DNA of 64,000 nucleotides from JAJFUG01 sp964473155 (GTDB lineage: Bacteria > Gemmatimonadota > Glassbacteria > GWA2-58-10). Below the pieces are notes generated by a model. The model was not told where the DNA came from. It was given only the letters and a program-made list of their open reading frames with translations, and did not search any database. Location: assembly GCA_964473155.1 (NCBI GenBank), contig CAYYNT010000016.1:1-64000 (forward strand). Reading direction: 5' to 3'. Shown here piece after piece: positions 24,586 through 32,574 of this stretch (the first letter of the stretch is position 1; each line of letters begins with the position of its first letter). Made by a program: the position numbers and the translations under genes.

Positions 24586-26884
24586 TCCTGCGGAGACTGA
24601 AAGCCGTCTGGCCCTGGAGGTCGAGGGGATAGTCCAGGGTGTGGGGTTCCGTCCGTTTGTCTACCGTCTGGCCCATGCTCAGGGGCTTGACGGTTGGGTG
24701 GAGAACACGGTGCGCGGAGTGCGGATCGAGGTGGAGGGTCCGCTGCGGCGACTGGAGGAGTTCAAGCGCCGTCTGCGCGGCGATTCTCCACCAATGTCGC
24801 GTATCGTGCGGCTGACATGCAGGAATCTGAAACCGGCCGGGCACGACGGATTTGTCATCCGCGCCAGCCGGGGGGGGAGCCGCCGCACCGCGCTGGTCGC
24901 GCCGGACACCGCTGTCTGCGATGAATGCCTGGCCGAGATGCGTGATCCCCGTAACCGCCGTTATCGCTACCCGTTCATAAACTGCACCAACTGCGGCCCG
25001 CGTTTCACGATCATCCGCGATATCCCGTACGACCGGGCGAATACGACAATGGCGCGGTTCCAGATGTGCCCGTCCTGCCGCGCCGAGTTTGACAATCCGC
25101 TGGACCGGCGTTTCCACGCCCAGCCCAACGCCTGCCCGGTATGCGGTCCGCGCGCAAGCCTCACCGGCAGCCGGGGAGTGGAGATTGACCCTGAAGCCGA
25201 CCCGTTGCTGTTAGCCGGGCGCGTTCTGCTGGAGGGACGGATACTGGCGGTGAAAGGGCTGGGCGGGTTTCATCTGGCGGCGGATGCCGGGAACGAGAGC
25301 GCCGTGGCAGCCCTGCGCAGCCGCAAGCGCCGTCAGGGTAAGCCGTTCGCGGTGATGTTCCCGGACCTGGAAACAGTGCGGGAATACTGCCTGGTTTCTC
25401 CGGCCGAGGAACGCGTTCTGCGCGGGCCGCAACGGCCGATAGTGCTTCTGCGGGCAGAGCTGAACAACACGCTCGCCCCATCGGTTGCGCCGGGCCAGGC
25501 GACTATCGGCGCGCTGCTGCCGTACACTCCGCTGCACCACCTTCTGCTTGATGCGGCGGACCGGCGGCCGCTCGTGATGACCAGCGGCAACCATTCGGAT
25601 GAGCCGATAGCGACAGAAAACCAGGAAGCGCTGGAGCGACTGGCCTCGATAGCTGACCTGTTCCTCCTTCACGACCGGCCGATTCATCTGCGGGTGGATG
25701 ATTCGGTGCTGCTTGTCCGTTCCGGCGCCGCCCGTCCTATAAGGCGGGCCCGCGGATTTGCGCCGGCCCCGGTGCGTTTAGGCCGGGTTCTGCCTCCTGT
25801 GCTGGCGCTGGGCGGGCAACTCAAGAACACTGTCTGTCTGGTCAGGGATTCAGACGCTTTCCTGAGTCAGCACGTTGGAGACCTCGACGAAGCCGAGACC
25901 TACGGGTATTTCATTCAGACTGTCAGCCAGATGCGCCGTCTGCTGGAGGTTACACCCGTGCTGGCGGCCTGCGACAGCCACCCGGACTATCTGAGCACGC
26001 GCTGGGCGGTGACGGAAAGCGGTCTGCCGGTTGCGCACGTGCAGCACCATCACGCGCATGTCGTTTCCTGCATGGCTGAGAACGGGCTGAGCGGTCCGGT
26101 GCTGGGAGTGGCTTTTGACGGGACAGGCTATGGCGGGGACGGCACTATCTGGGGCGGTGAGTTCCTGCTGGCGGATGAAAGAACGTGCAAAAGAGCCGGA
26201 CATCTGCCGTATATCGCCCTTCCGGGCGGAGAGGCCGCGATGCGGGAGACCTGGCGCACGGCAAGGAGCTTTCTGCTGCGGGTGCTCGGACAGAAAAGAC
26301 TCGAGGCTTTGCACCTTGGAATCTGGGAGCGTGCCGGCGTGAAGCGCGTCGAGGCCGTTGACAGAATGATAGAGGCCGGGATCAACTGTCCTCTCAGCTC
26401 GGGCTGCGGACGGCTGTTCGACGCCGTGGCGGCGATAGCGGGCCTTCGGCTGGAATCATTGTACGAGGGGCAGGTGGCGGTCGAACTGGAGGCCTGCGCC
26501 ATGAATTGCCGTCCCGGCAAGGCAATCAAGTATGATTATTCTGTCCGCGAAGAGGAAAATCTTTTTGTTCCCGGCCTTGCGGAGATGATAGAAAAAATGG
26601 CTTTCGATGCAGCCTCCGGAAATGAACAAACCGCCATTGCGCGGGGTTTCCATGAAACCCTGGCCCGCCTGACAGTCGAGACGGCGTTCCGGATCGCACA
26701 GAAGAACGGGTTGACTCGTGTCGTGCTGTCGGGGGGAGTGTTCAACAACCGCCTGCTTTCCGGTCTGGTGGAGCGTGGCCTGCGGAAACAGGGATTGCAA
26801 GTGTTTTCTCACCGTCTTGTCCCGCCGGGGGACGGCGGTTTGAGTCTGGGTCAGGCGGTTATAGCCGCTCAGACCCTTATCTGA
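24551..26884 (+). CDS. hypF: Carbamoyltransferase HypF
   Basis: 777 residues in the canonical order. An acylphosphatase-like domain begins at residue 20 (VEGIVQGVGFRPFVYRLA). Four CxxC zinc-finger pairs follow between about 125 and 205 (CDECLAE, CTNCGPRF, CPSCRAE, CPVCGPR), then a YrdC-like carbamoyl-adenylation domain (KGLGGFHLAADA, KRRQGKPFAVM) and a Kae1-like transferase domain with the metal site HHHAHVVSCMAENG and FDGTGYGGDGTIWGGEF. HypF makes a thiocarboxamide on HypE from carbamoyl phosphate for the cyanide ligands of the hydrogenase iron. Its partner HypE is not in the window. The start lies inside hypB, with only weak ribosome-binding sequence, so translation is probably coupled. Confidence 0.96.
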   Translation: MPGKRTANAGPDPAETESRLALEVEGIVQGVGFRPFVYRLAHAQGLDGWVENTVRGVRIEVEGPLRRLEEFKRRLRGDSPPMSRIVRLTCRNLKPAGHDGFVIRASRGGSRRTALVAPDTAVCDECLAEMRDPRNRRYRYPFINCTNCGPRFTIIRDIPYDRANTTMARFQMCPSCRAEFDNPLDRRFHAQPNACPVCGPRASLTGSRGVEIDPEADPLLLAGRVLLEGRILAVKGLGGFHLAADAGNESAVAALRSRKRRQGKPFAVMFPDLETVREYCLVSPAEERVLRGPQRPIVLLRAELNNTLAPSVAPGQATIGALLPYTPLHHLLLDAADRRPLVMTSGNHSDEPIATENQEALERLASIADLFLLHDRPIHLRVDDSVLLVRSGAARPIRRARGFAPAPVRLGRVLPPVLALGGQLKNTVCLVRDSDAFLSQHVGDLDEAETYGYFIQTVSQMRRLLEVTPVLAACDSHPDYLSTRWAVTESGLPVAHVQHHHAHVVSCMAENGLSGPVLGVAFDGTGYGGDGTIWGGEFLLADERTCKRAGHLPYIALPGGEAAMRETWRTARSFLLRVLGQKRLEALHLGIWERAGVKRVEAVDRMIEAGINCPLSSGCGRLFDAVAAIAGLRLESLYEGQVAVELEACAMNCRPGKAIKYDYSVREEENLFVPGLAEMIEKMAFDAASGNEQTAIARGFHETLARLTVETAFRIAQKNGLTRVVLSGGVFNNRLLSGLVERGLRKQGLQVFSHRLVPPGDGGLSLGQAVIAAQTLI

Positions 26885-26899
26885 AAAATGGGAGGGAGC

Positions 26900-27127
26900 A
26901 TGTGCCTGGGAATTCCCGGACGGGTAGAGAAAATTGAAGGAACAGCCGCAGCCGTGCGGTTTGGTGACGTAGTGCGCGAGGCGAGCCTCGATCTTATCGC
27001 GGGGACTGTGTCGATAGGGGATTACGTGCTGGTTCACGCCGGGTTCGCCCTCGAGCGGATCGATGAGGAAGAGGCCTTGAAAACCCTGGAGATGCTGCGG
27101 GAGGCCGCCGACCTTGAAGCATGTTGA
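26900..27127 (+). CDS. hypC: Hydrogenase maturation chaperone HypC
   Basis: 75 residues. ATG 26900 is chosen over ATG 26888 because GGAGGG stands 4 bp ahead and the product then starts MCLGIPGRV; the cysteine next to the start methionine is essential in HypC/HybG, binding the Fe(CN)2CO unit with HypD. The remainder is the small OB-like barrel of the family (AAVRFGDVVREASLDL, IGDYVLVHAGFALERIDEEE). The coding region overlaps hypD by 14 bp, matching the physical HypC-HypD complex. Confidence 0.95.
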   Translation: MCLGIPGRVEKIEGTAAAVRFGDVVREASLDLIAGTVSIGDYVLVHAGFALERIDEEEALKTLEMLREAADLEAC

Positions 27128-28199
27128 CGAGTACCGCGATGCGGCTCTTGCGCGCGGCCTGGCGGAGAGGATCGCCCGGCTTTCCACCCGCCCGGCGTCA
27201 TTCATGGAATTCTGCGGCGGGCACACGGTGTCTATCGCGCGCTACGGCCTGCGCTCGATGCTGCCCGGAACGGTCCGTCTGCTCTCCGGGCCGGGCTGTC
27301 CGGTCTGCGTGACCCCGGTCGGCAGTATTGACCTCATGTTAGCCGTGGCGGAACAGACAGGAGTTATTTCAGCAACCTATGGCGACATGCTGCGCGTTCC
27401 GGGAAGCCATGGCAACCTGATAGACCTGCGCAGCCGCGGGGCGGATGTCCGGGTGGTGTATTCCAGCTACGATGCGGTGGAACTGGCGCGCGAAAACCCT
27501 GACCGCGAGGTTGTGTTTTTCGGGATCGGTTTCGAGACCACGGCCCCCGCCACAGCCGCCGCGGTTCTCAAGGCGCGTGACCAGGGAATTCGGAATTTTT
27601 CGGTGATCAGCGCACATAAGACCACCCCCGGAATAATCAAGGTTCTCCTCGACAGCCCGGAACTTCGCCTGGATGGTCTTATCTGTCCCGGCCATGTGAG
27701 CGTGATCACAGGGATTGCTCCCTACGAATACGCCGCCGCGCACGGAATTCCCTGTGTAATTTCAGGTTTCGAGCCGCTGGATGTGATGCAGAGCGTACTG
27801 ATGCTGGTAGAGCAGGTGGAGCAGTCGCGCTCGGAGGTTGAGATTCAGTACCGGCGCGGTGTGCGCGCGGAGGGCAACGTGCGCGCCAGGGAGCTTCTCG
27901 ATGAAGTCTTTACGGCTTGCGACAGCGACTGGCGCGGCATCGGAACAGTCCCCTTCACCGGACTGGCGCTGCGTCCGGAGTTCGAGCAGTGGGATGCCGC
28001 CCGCCGTTTCGAGTTGCGCCTGCCTGAAGCGTCAGAACCGGCTGGCTGCATCTGCGGGCGCATTCTTCGTGGCGCGGCGAGTCCGGAGGATTGCGGTCTG
28101 TTCGGAATGCGCTGCACACCGTCCAACCCGGTCGGAGCCTGCATGGTCTCTTCAGAGGGCGCCTGCCAGGCCCGTTACCGCTGGCGCGAACTGAACTGA
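27114..28199 (+). CDS. hypD: Hydrogenase maturation iron-sulfur protein HypD
   Basis: 361 residues. The only suitable start is TTG 27114, with GGGAGG about 8 bp ahead, giving MKHVDEYRDAALARGLAERI, which aligns with the usual HypD N-terminus; the ATG at 27121 is out of frame. Conserved cysteines are seen in FMEFCGGHTVSIAR, LLSGPGCPVCVTP and the C-terminal 4Fe-4S region (CICGRIL...CGLFGMRCTPSNPVGACMVSSEG). HypD carries the iron on which CN and CO are assembled. Usually hypE follows at once; here the next gene is an unrelated envelope protein. Confidence 0.95.
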   Translation: MKHVDEYRDAALARGLAERIARLSTRPASFMEFCGGHTVSIARYGLRSMLPGTVRLLSGPGCPVCVTPVGSIDLMLAVAEQTGVISATYGDMLRVPGSHGNLIDLRSRGADVRVVYSSYDAVELARENPDREVVFFGIGFETTAPATAAAVLKARDQGIRNFSVISAHKTTPGIIKVLLDSPELRLDGLICPGHVSVITGIAPYEYAAAHGIPCVISGFEPLDVMQSVLMLVEQVEQSRSEVEIQYRRGVRAEGNVRARELLDEVFTACDSDWRGIGTVPFTGLALRPEFEQWDAARRFELRLPEASEPAGCICGRILRGAASPEDCGLFGMRCTPSNPVGACMVSSEGACQARYRWRELN

Positions 28200-28288
28200 G
28201 ACGCGGGTTCAGTCGTGTAATGGTATGGAAATTGCTTATCATGCAGCAGCGTGATGAGCAATTTTCTTTTTCAGGACTCAACTCATTG

Positions 28289-29302
28289 ATGGAGGCAGGC
28301 TTGAGCGGATCATTCCATAATTATGCCCGAGCTGTGGCTTGCCTGCTGGTTTTTCTATGTCCGGCAGTCTTTTCCGCTCCCTCTCCGGCGGCCCAGAATG
28401 TGATTATCATGCGGGACGGCAGCCTGGTGTTCGAACAGCCGGGCGAGCGCTCGGCCGTGCTCGACATTCTGCCGCGCGGCGCGAGTGTGGAACTGGTGGA
28501 CCGCGGACCGGTCTGGTGCGAGATTATCCTGCGCAATCCAACCCGTCGCGGATTCATACGCGCGGATGCCCTGACTCCCGCGCCGGAGAGCGAAATGCAA
28601 CTGCCGGAACGCGATCTGCCGTCAGCAGCGCCCCCGGCTCCCAAGGCTGCCGTTCCATTGCCTGCCGGGAGTGATTTCGAGAACAGAATGCGGGCGCTGG
28701 ACGGGACTGAGCAGCGTATCCGGGAGCTTGATCGCTCGCTTATCGAGATCAATGGACTGGTTGACACGCTGAACCTCTTGCATCTTCAGCAAATAGCCGG
28801 AGGGACGGTAAAAAGGAGTTCAAGGACTGTTCAGGAAGAAAACAGCAGGGAACAGGTTTCAGATCATCCACGCCTGGCTGCCAATGCGCTTGCAGCCTAT
28901 TTCCCGGACAGCCGGGAGATTCTGGCCGGAGCGGGGATTCTCTGGCGTCCTTCTGCGCTGCATGGTATGAGCCTGGAACTGAATGCGGGTTACCTGATCC
29001 CGGATGACAGCGGAGTGGACGGATCATTTCTGGCCGAGACTGGGGCGCTGTTACCTCTCGGGTTGAAATACTCGGCTTTGCGGCCTTATCTGGCTGTCAG
29101 CGGAGGTATCGTCAGGCGGGACCCTGGAGTGACCGGAGTGAAAGCGAGAACTGATATGCTGGTCTCGGCCGGAGCGGGCACATTTATCGAACTGTCGTCA
29201 CGCAGTATGCTGAGGATAGAAGCGCGCCAGAGCATGGAGTTTCTGGACGGGGACCGTCACGATGACCAGCGCATCGGGATTGTGTTCACCCGCTGGTTCT
29301 GA
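28289..29302 (+). CDS. Secreted SH3-like domain plus putative outer-membrane barrel protein
   Basis: About 337 residues. The open frame runs back into hypD, but a signal peptide (YARAVACLLVFLCPAVFSA) places the start at ATG 28289 or, better by ribosome binding site (GGAGG, 5 bp), at TTG 28301. Residues 35-100 form a bacterial SH3-like domain (RDGSLVFEQPGERSAVLDIL, GASVELVDRGPVWCEI). Then comes a proline-rich linker, a helical stretch (RIRELDRSLIEINGLVDTLN) and, from about 190, amphipathic strands ending in the aromatic residue expected for an outer-membrane barrel (RIGIVFTRWF). Possibly a cell-wall-linked outer-membrane protein; no close family recognised. It is 89 bp after hypD and may be on the same transcript. 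Confidence 0.65.
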   Translation: MEAGLSGSFHNYARAVACLLVFLCPAVFSAPSPAAQNVIIMRDGSLVFEQPGERSAVLDILPRGASVELVDRGPVWCEIILRNPTRRGFIRADALTPAPESEMQLPERDLPSAAPPAPKAAVPLPAGSDFENRMRALDGTEQRIRELDRSLIEINGLVDTLNLLHLQQIAGGTVKRSSRTVQEENSREQVSDHPRLAANALAAYFPDSREILAGAGILWRPSALHGMSLELNAGYLIPDDSGVDGSFLAETGALLPLGLKYSALRPYLAVSGGIVRRDPGVTGVKARTDMLVSAGAGTFIELSSRSMLRIEARQSMEFLDGDRHDDQRIGIVFTRWF

Positions 29303-29328
29303 TTCAGTAAATAAACCTGTATCAACGC

Positions 29329-30645
29329 TCAGGTTTGAGCGTTCCAGCCAAGACGAAGGATAAGCGCCCGGTCAGTCAGGCTGCGGTAGAATTTGGCGCT
29401 GTCAAAGCGGTTGTATCCCAGCGGTATGCGCGCGGGCTTTTCTCCCCTGACAAAAGCCAGATGGTTCAAAAAGGTTGGGACCCTGGCTCCCTGTTCGAAC
29501 TGGATCAGACGGCGGTGGCTGCTGCTGATATCCAGGTTGGGGAAATTCCATTTGGCTGCAAAGTAGATCAGACGGCGGATATCGGTCTCGGTTACAAGCG
29601 TTTCGTTCGATGGCAGGCTGGCGATCAACCTGTTTGCCAGGGTCTCATCGTTGCCGCCCTCGGCATAGCGTTCGAGGAATTTATCGTACGTATCGACTGC
29701 ATCCGCGACGAATGCCCCGAACATGGCCGCCTCCCCCCAGGTTTTCCCCACAAAAACCATAGCTGCGTCATCGCTGACACCCGGTCCGATCATTCTGCGG
29801 AAATAAATGCTTTCCGGCGGGGGAGCGCCATCGAAACTGTCCGGCAGTATCACGCCGCAGTTTCGCAGGACGCTGAGGCGAGTCTCATCGAACTCCTCGC
29901 TTGAGGCTTGCTGCTCGGTAAGCCCGGCCTCAACAAAACGGTTCCAAGATACGAGAAGGCTTTCCCCGCCTCCGAGAATCAGCGGTTCTCCGCGCAGGTC
30001 CACCTCGAAATGACGGAGAGTGATGTTGCGGTTGCGCCAGTTGTCCATGCGCACCGCCAGGACAAAACCGCGCAGAAATGGCAGTATGTCGAACTCCTTT
30101 CCGGCAAGAAACAGCAGGCCCAATGGATTCGATCGGCTGTCCTCCGGATCGCCGAAACGCAGGCCCCCCTCTGCGATTCCTCTGGTGATTATCATTTCGA
30201 GGTTATCGAGTATTTCCTGACGGCTGCGTTTGATCTGCGCGCAGCTCAAACCCAGAACATCTTCCCCTATACCTTCGACTGTATCATCGAGACGGGCATC
30301 CGGAAACATAAGTGGCGCGCCGTATTCGTCCAGGAACAGACCATGCCCGTTCTGTGAGCGTCCATGGACCGATTGAGGAAGAAGAAGAGGCAGGATACGC
30401 GCGCAACAGGCAAATGGTAAATGCCTGAGATAGAGGAAATCCCGGGCCGCTGTCCGGTTGAACAGCTCACGATCCGCGCGGATTGAAAGGATTCTGGGTG
30501 CAATTCGCTTTTCATCCGGCCGGACATGGTCCCAAGTGTGGTCAGTCTCGCCTCTCAGGTTGGCGAAAACGCTGTCCAGCGTATTTCGGCGGCGGCCGCC
30601 CGAGTGCGGCCGCGCTTTTTTTCTTTTACCGGATCTTTTCAGCGT
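29329..30645 (-). CDS. Unrecognised protein, start codon unclear
   Basis: The first ATG in frame is at 30309, but the frame is open to 30645 and the extra 112 codons read as genuine protein (HTWDHVRPDEKRIAPRIL, ELFNRTAARDFLYLRHLPFA, GRSQNGHGLFLDEYGAPLMF continuing into FPDARLDDTVEGIGED). No ATG, GTG or TTG exists in this extension. An ATG at 30649 (MNAEKIR) is in another frame and meets TAA before an A-rich run; losing one base there would join it to the main frame. So either a rare start codon is used or a frameshift is present. The body has no signal peptide or known motif; parts such as YFAAKWNFPNLDISSSHRRL and IPLGYNRFDSAKFYRSLTDR look structured. It is convergent with the preceding gene. 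Confidence 0.6.
   Translation of the reverse strand, partial: TLKRSGKRKKARPHSGGRRRNTLDSVFANLRGETDHTWDHVRPDEKRIAPRILSIRADRELFNRTAARDFLYLRHLPFACCARILPLLLPQSVHGRSQNGHGLFLDEYGAPLMFPDARLDDTVEGIGEDVLGLSCAQIKRSRQEILDNLEMIITRGIAEGGLRFGDPEDSRSNPLGLLFLAGKEFDILPFLRGFVLAVRMDNWRNRNITLRHFEVDLRGEPLILGGGESLLVSWNRFVEAGLTEQQASSEEFDETRLSVLRNCGVILPDSFDGAPPPESIYFRRMIGPGVSDDAAMVFVGKTWGEAAMFGAFVADAVDTYDKFLERYAEGGNDETLANRLIASLPSNETLVTETDIRRLIYFAAKWNFPNLDISSSHRRLIQFEQGARVPTFLNHLAFVRGEKPARIPLGYNRFDSAKFYRSLTDRALILRLGWNAQT
30592..30627 (+). terminator. Strong plus-strand intrinsic terminator inside the 5' part of a minus-strand gene
   Basis: GCGGCCGC (30592-30599), a 6-nt loop, GCGGCCGC (30606-30613), then GC and TTTTTTTCTTTT on the plus strand. 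Structure and T-run are canonical, yet no plus-strand gene ends nearby; the closest, ending at 29302, is 1.3 kb away. On the minus strand it forms a hairpin near the 5' end of the unrecognised gene. Confidence 0.65.
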
Positions 30646-30672
30646 TCATCCTTTGAAAGGCGGTTTTACTAA

Positions 30673-30730
30673 AATATAAAACCGGCAGTTGGACCTCATA
30701 TTTCGAGGCGCAAGCTGCCGGCGTTTTTCG
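30673..30730. terminator. Bidirectional terminator after the XRE regulator
   Basis: CCGGCAG (30682-30688) pairs with CTGCCGG (30715-30721), with further partial pairing inside. The minus strand continues TTTTATATTTT, the plus strand CGTTTTTCG. It should end the XRE gene, whose stop is 42 bp away. Confidence 0.65.
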
Positions 30731-30763
30731 AATAATTATCCTGATGCATGCAAGCACGATCGC

Positions 30764-31462
30764 TCAGGAGTCTTTGCCATTTTCCATGAATGCTTTCAAA
30801 AGCTGGGTTATCTCTCCGACTGTCCCTCCGAAAGGACCAGCTCCACCCTCGCGGCAGTATTTTTCGAGTGCCCATTCCGGAGACCAGAAATAGTGTTCTG
30901 ACTGAGACCATTTGAGCAGCGCTGCGGCGTTGCGCTCCCATTTCAGCCTTTCCTCCGTGGAAAGATGGGTCGGAGGCAGAGGCACTTTGATTTCATTAAC
31001 GCCATAGCCAATAGTCTTATTGTCAGCAACACGCCGATATTCGACCGGCCGGGGCTGGGACGAAGATCCGCGCAGCAGGCTCAGGATTTCTTCAAGATAC
31101 GCTACAACAAGCTTAAGAGTGTGATTGTCGGACAATTCGCGCTGAACGACACGAGCCATGTCGCCTGAATCCGCGGCAACGGATGAGTTTAAGCCAGCGG
31201 CGGCATGCGAAAGCGATGAACGTTCCAGTGACCGCACTGCTATGGACATTATGCCGCCAGTGGTGGTCAACTGGTCGAGGCTGACATCCAGAACCTCGGA
31301 AAGTTTAAGCAGATAGCGGGCAGATGGAGCTCCCTTGCCGTTTTCCCATACACTCAGGTTCTGAAAAGCAATGCCCAGTTTCTCAGCCAGTGACCTCTGT
31401 GAAAGTCCTTTGAGCTTTCTTGCGGCTTTAATGTTCTCGCCGATTATTTTCTTCTGTTCCAT
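30764..31462 (-). CDS. XRE-family transcriptional regulator
   Basis: 232 residues. The N-terminal 65 residues are a clear Cro/C1-type helix-turn-helix (IKAARKLKGLSQRSLAEKLG, FQNLSVWENGKGAPSARYLL, LSEVLDVSLDQL). The middle is serine-rich and probably flexible; residues 100-130 may form a helical dimerisation segment (LKLVVAYLEEILSLLRG). The C-terminal 100 residues contain a tryptophan-rich alpha-helical part (LKWERNAAALLKWSQSEHYFW, PEWALEKYCREGG) that I do not recognise. It is not the peptidase-like domain of LexA/CI regulators. The 777-bp AT-rich region upstream may hold its operator. Targets are unknown. Confidence 0.85.
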   Translation of the reverse strand: MEQKKIIGENIKAARKLKGLSQRSLAEKLGIAFQNLSVWENGKGAPSARYLLKLSEVLDVSLDQLTTTGGIMSIAVRSLERSSLSHAAAGLNSSVAADSGDMARVVQRELSDNHTLKLVVAYLEEILSLLRGSSSQPRPVEYRRVADNKTIGYGVNEIKVPLPPTHLSTEERLKWERNAAALLKWSQSEHYFWSPEWALEKYCREGGAGPFGGTVGEITQLLKAFMENGKDS

Positions 31463-31563
31463 CTCAGTTAGCCCTTTTTAATATAAATGAAAAAGGTCGA
31501 GGAAATCTATATAAACGGGATACGGAATCAGGTGAAGCATATCCTCCCGCTTGGGCCGGGCCC

Positions 31564-31594
31564 GTTGCCGGAAAATAGAATTTTTTCCGGCAAC
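31564..31594. repeat. 12-bp perfect inverted repeat
   Basis: GTTGCCGGAAAA (31564-31575), loop TAGAATT, TTTTCCGGCAAC (31583-31594). The stem could form in RNA from either strand or be a binding site for a dimeric regulator such as the neighbouring XRE protein. Confidence 0.6.
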
Positions 31595-32182
31595 GCTGCA
31601 CCTTCAGGAAAAAAATGGATATATTTATAATAAAAATAAGGCTTGTTAATCAGTCTGGTTTCTAAATTATGTTTATATAATTTGTTTTGTCAAGAGTTTT
31701 TTCTAAGAAAACGTTCAGTCGATTAACGCGCGATACATTTTGAAGCGGATGCACAGAACGATTAACCTTTGGAGAAAAATCAATTAGGTGAGTTTAAAAA
31801 GATATTCGTTGCGATATTAATTGATAAATAATTATAACATAACACCCTGCGGATTAATCTGTCGTTGAATGCTTTTATCCCAAGGCTTCAACGAGAGAGG
31901 CCTGATTTTATAATGGAATTCTGCTGTAACTTGTTCTCTGACATGGAATAGATGTATGCTTTCATGTGGCGGAATAGATAGTATCTGCTGAAAAATAAGA
32001 TGCAGACCAGCTATAAGATTTATTTGTTTGTTAATTTTTATATATTTGATTGGCTTTTGAGGTTGAGTCCGGCTTGCTGAACAGGACGGAAAAGAAAATA
32101 CTAATAATATTGCCTGAATTATAATTTTATACTAAAGGTTTAGATCATTTTATTCGGGCTTTCGTTCTATTTCGAATACGGC

Positions 32183-32239
32183 TTGACTCCCTGATCGAAG
32201 GCCTTTATCTTTGCGTCGGAAATCAGTCCGACAGGAGGG
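32183..32239 (+). promoter_or_regulatory. Promoter, leader hairpin and ribosome binding site of acylphosphatase
   Basis: TTGACT (32183-32188) and TATCTT (32206-32211) are spaced by 17 bp. The predicted transcript begins almost at a hairpin, GTCGGA (32215-32220) / TCCGAC (32227-32232), directly followed by AGGAGG (32233-32238). The Shine-Dalgarno sequence ends only 1 bp before the GTG used as start, an unusually short spacing. Confidence 0.5.
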
Positions 32240-32524
32240 GTGATTACGGATAAATATCGTCTGAGACTCGTGTTGCACGGACGGGTTCAGGGAGTCGGCT
32301 TCAGATATTTCGTAATACGGAAGGCTGAGAACTTCACGGTGACCGGTTATGTCATGAATCTGCCGGCACAGGCTGTGGAGGTGGTGGCAGAGGGAGATCG
32401 CCCGGTCGTGGAGGCTTTCATAGATGCAGTAGGGCAGGGACCCTCAAACGCCAGGATTACAGAGCAGAAACTGTTTATCGAAATACCATCCGGGAGTTTT
32501 TCTGCCTTCAGCGTGAAATATTGA
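32240..32524 (+). CDS. acyP: Acylphosphatase
   Basis: 94 residues of the small ferredoxin-like acylphosphatase fold, hydrolysing acyl phosphates such as carbamoyl phosphate or 1,3-bisphosphoglycerate in the cytoplasm. The phosphate-binding loop GRVQGVGFRYFV with its catalytic arginine and the GYVMNLPAQAVEVVAEG block with the catalytic asparagine are both intact. The start is uncertain: GTG 32240 is only 1 bp from AGGAGG, and ATT 32243 (4 bp) would be better spaced but is a rare start codon. It is unrelated in position to hypF, which has its own acylphosphatase-like domain. Confidence 0.92.
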   Translation: MITDKYRLRLVLHGRVQGVGFRYFVIRKAENFTVTGYVMNLPAQAVEVVAEGDRPVVEAFIDAVGQGPSNARITEQKLFIEIPSGSFSAFSVKY

Positions 32525-32574
32525 GCCTGTGAATACCGCTAATCGGCTCTTATAGCCGGATTGAGCCGGAGGAC

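Larger units (their letters stand above)
31463..32239. other. AT-rich gene-free region between XRE and acylphosphatase
   Basis: This 777-bp stretch is strikingly AT-rich against a GC-rich background, above all from about 31595 to 32160. No open frame of useful length or tRNA-like structure was found. One strong hairpin, GTTGCCGGAAAA / TTTTCCGGCAAC with a 7-nt loop (31564-31594), lies 102 bp upstream of the XRE start. The right end holds the acylphosphatase promoter. It may be a regulatory or nucleoid-protein-binding region, or the scar of an acquired element. Confidence 0.7.

Noticed and set aside
29335..30357. Two consecutive plus-strand frames (189 and 149 codons) that would explain the plus-strand terminator at 30592
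   Set aside because: They lie opposite a continuous, better-composed minus-strand frame, are interrupted by a stop and lack ribosome sites.
30764..32239. Prophage or defence island around the XRE regulator
   Set aside because: Only a single regulator is present; no integrase, structural, nuclease or helicase genes flank it.
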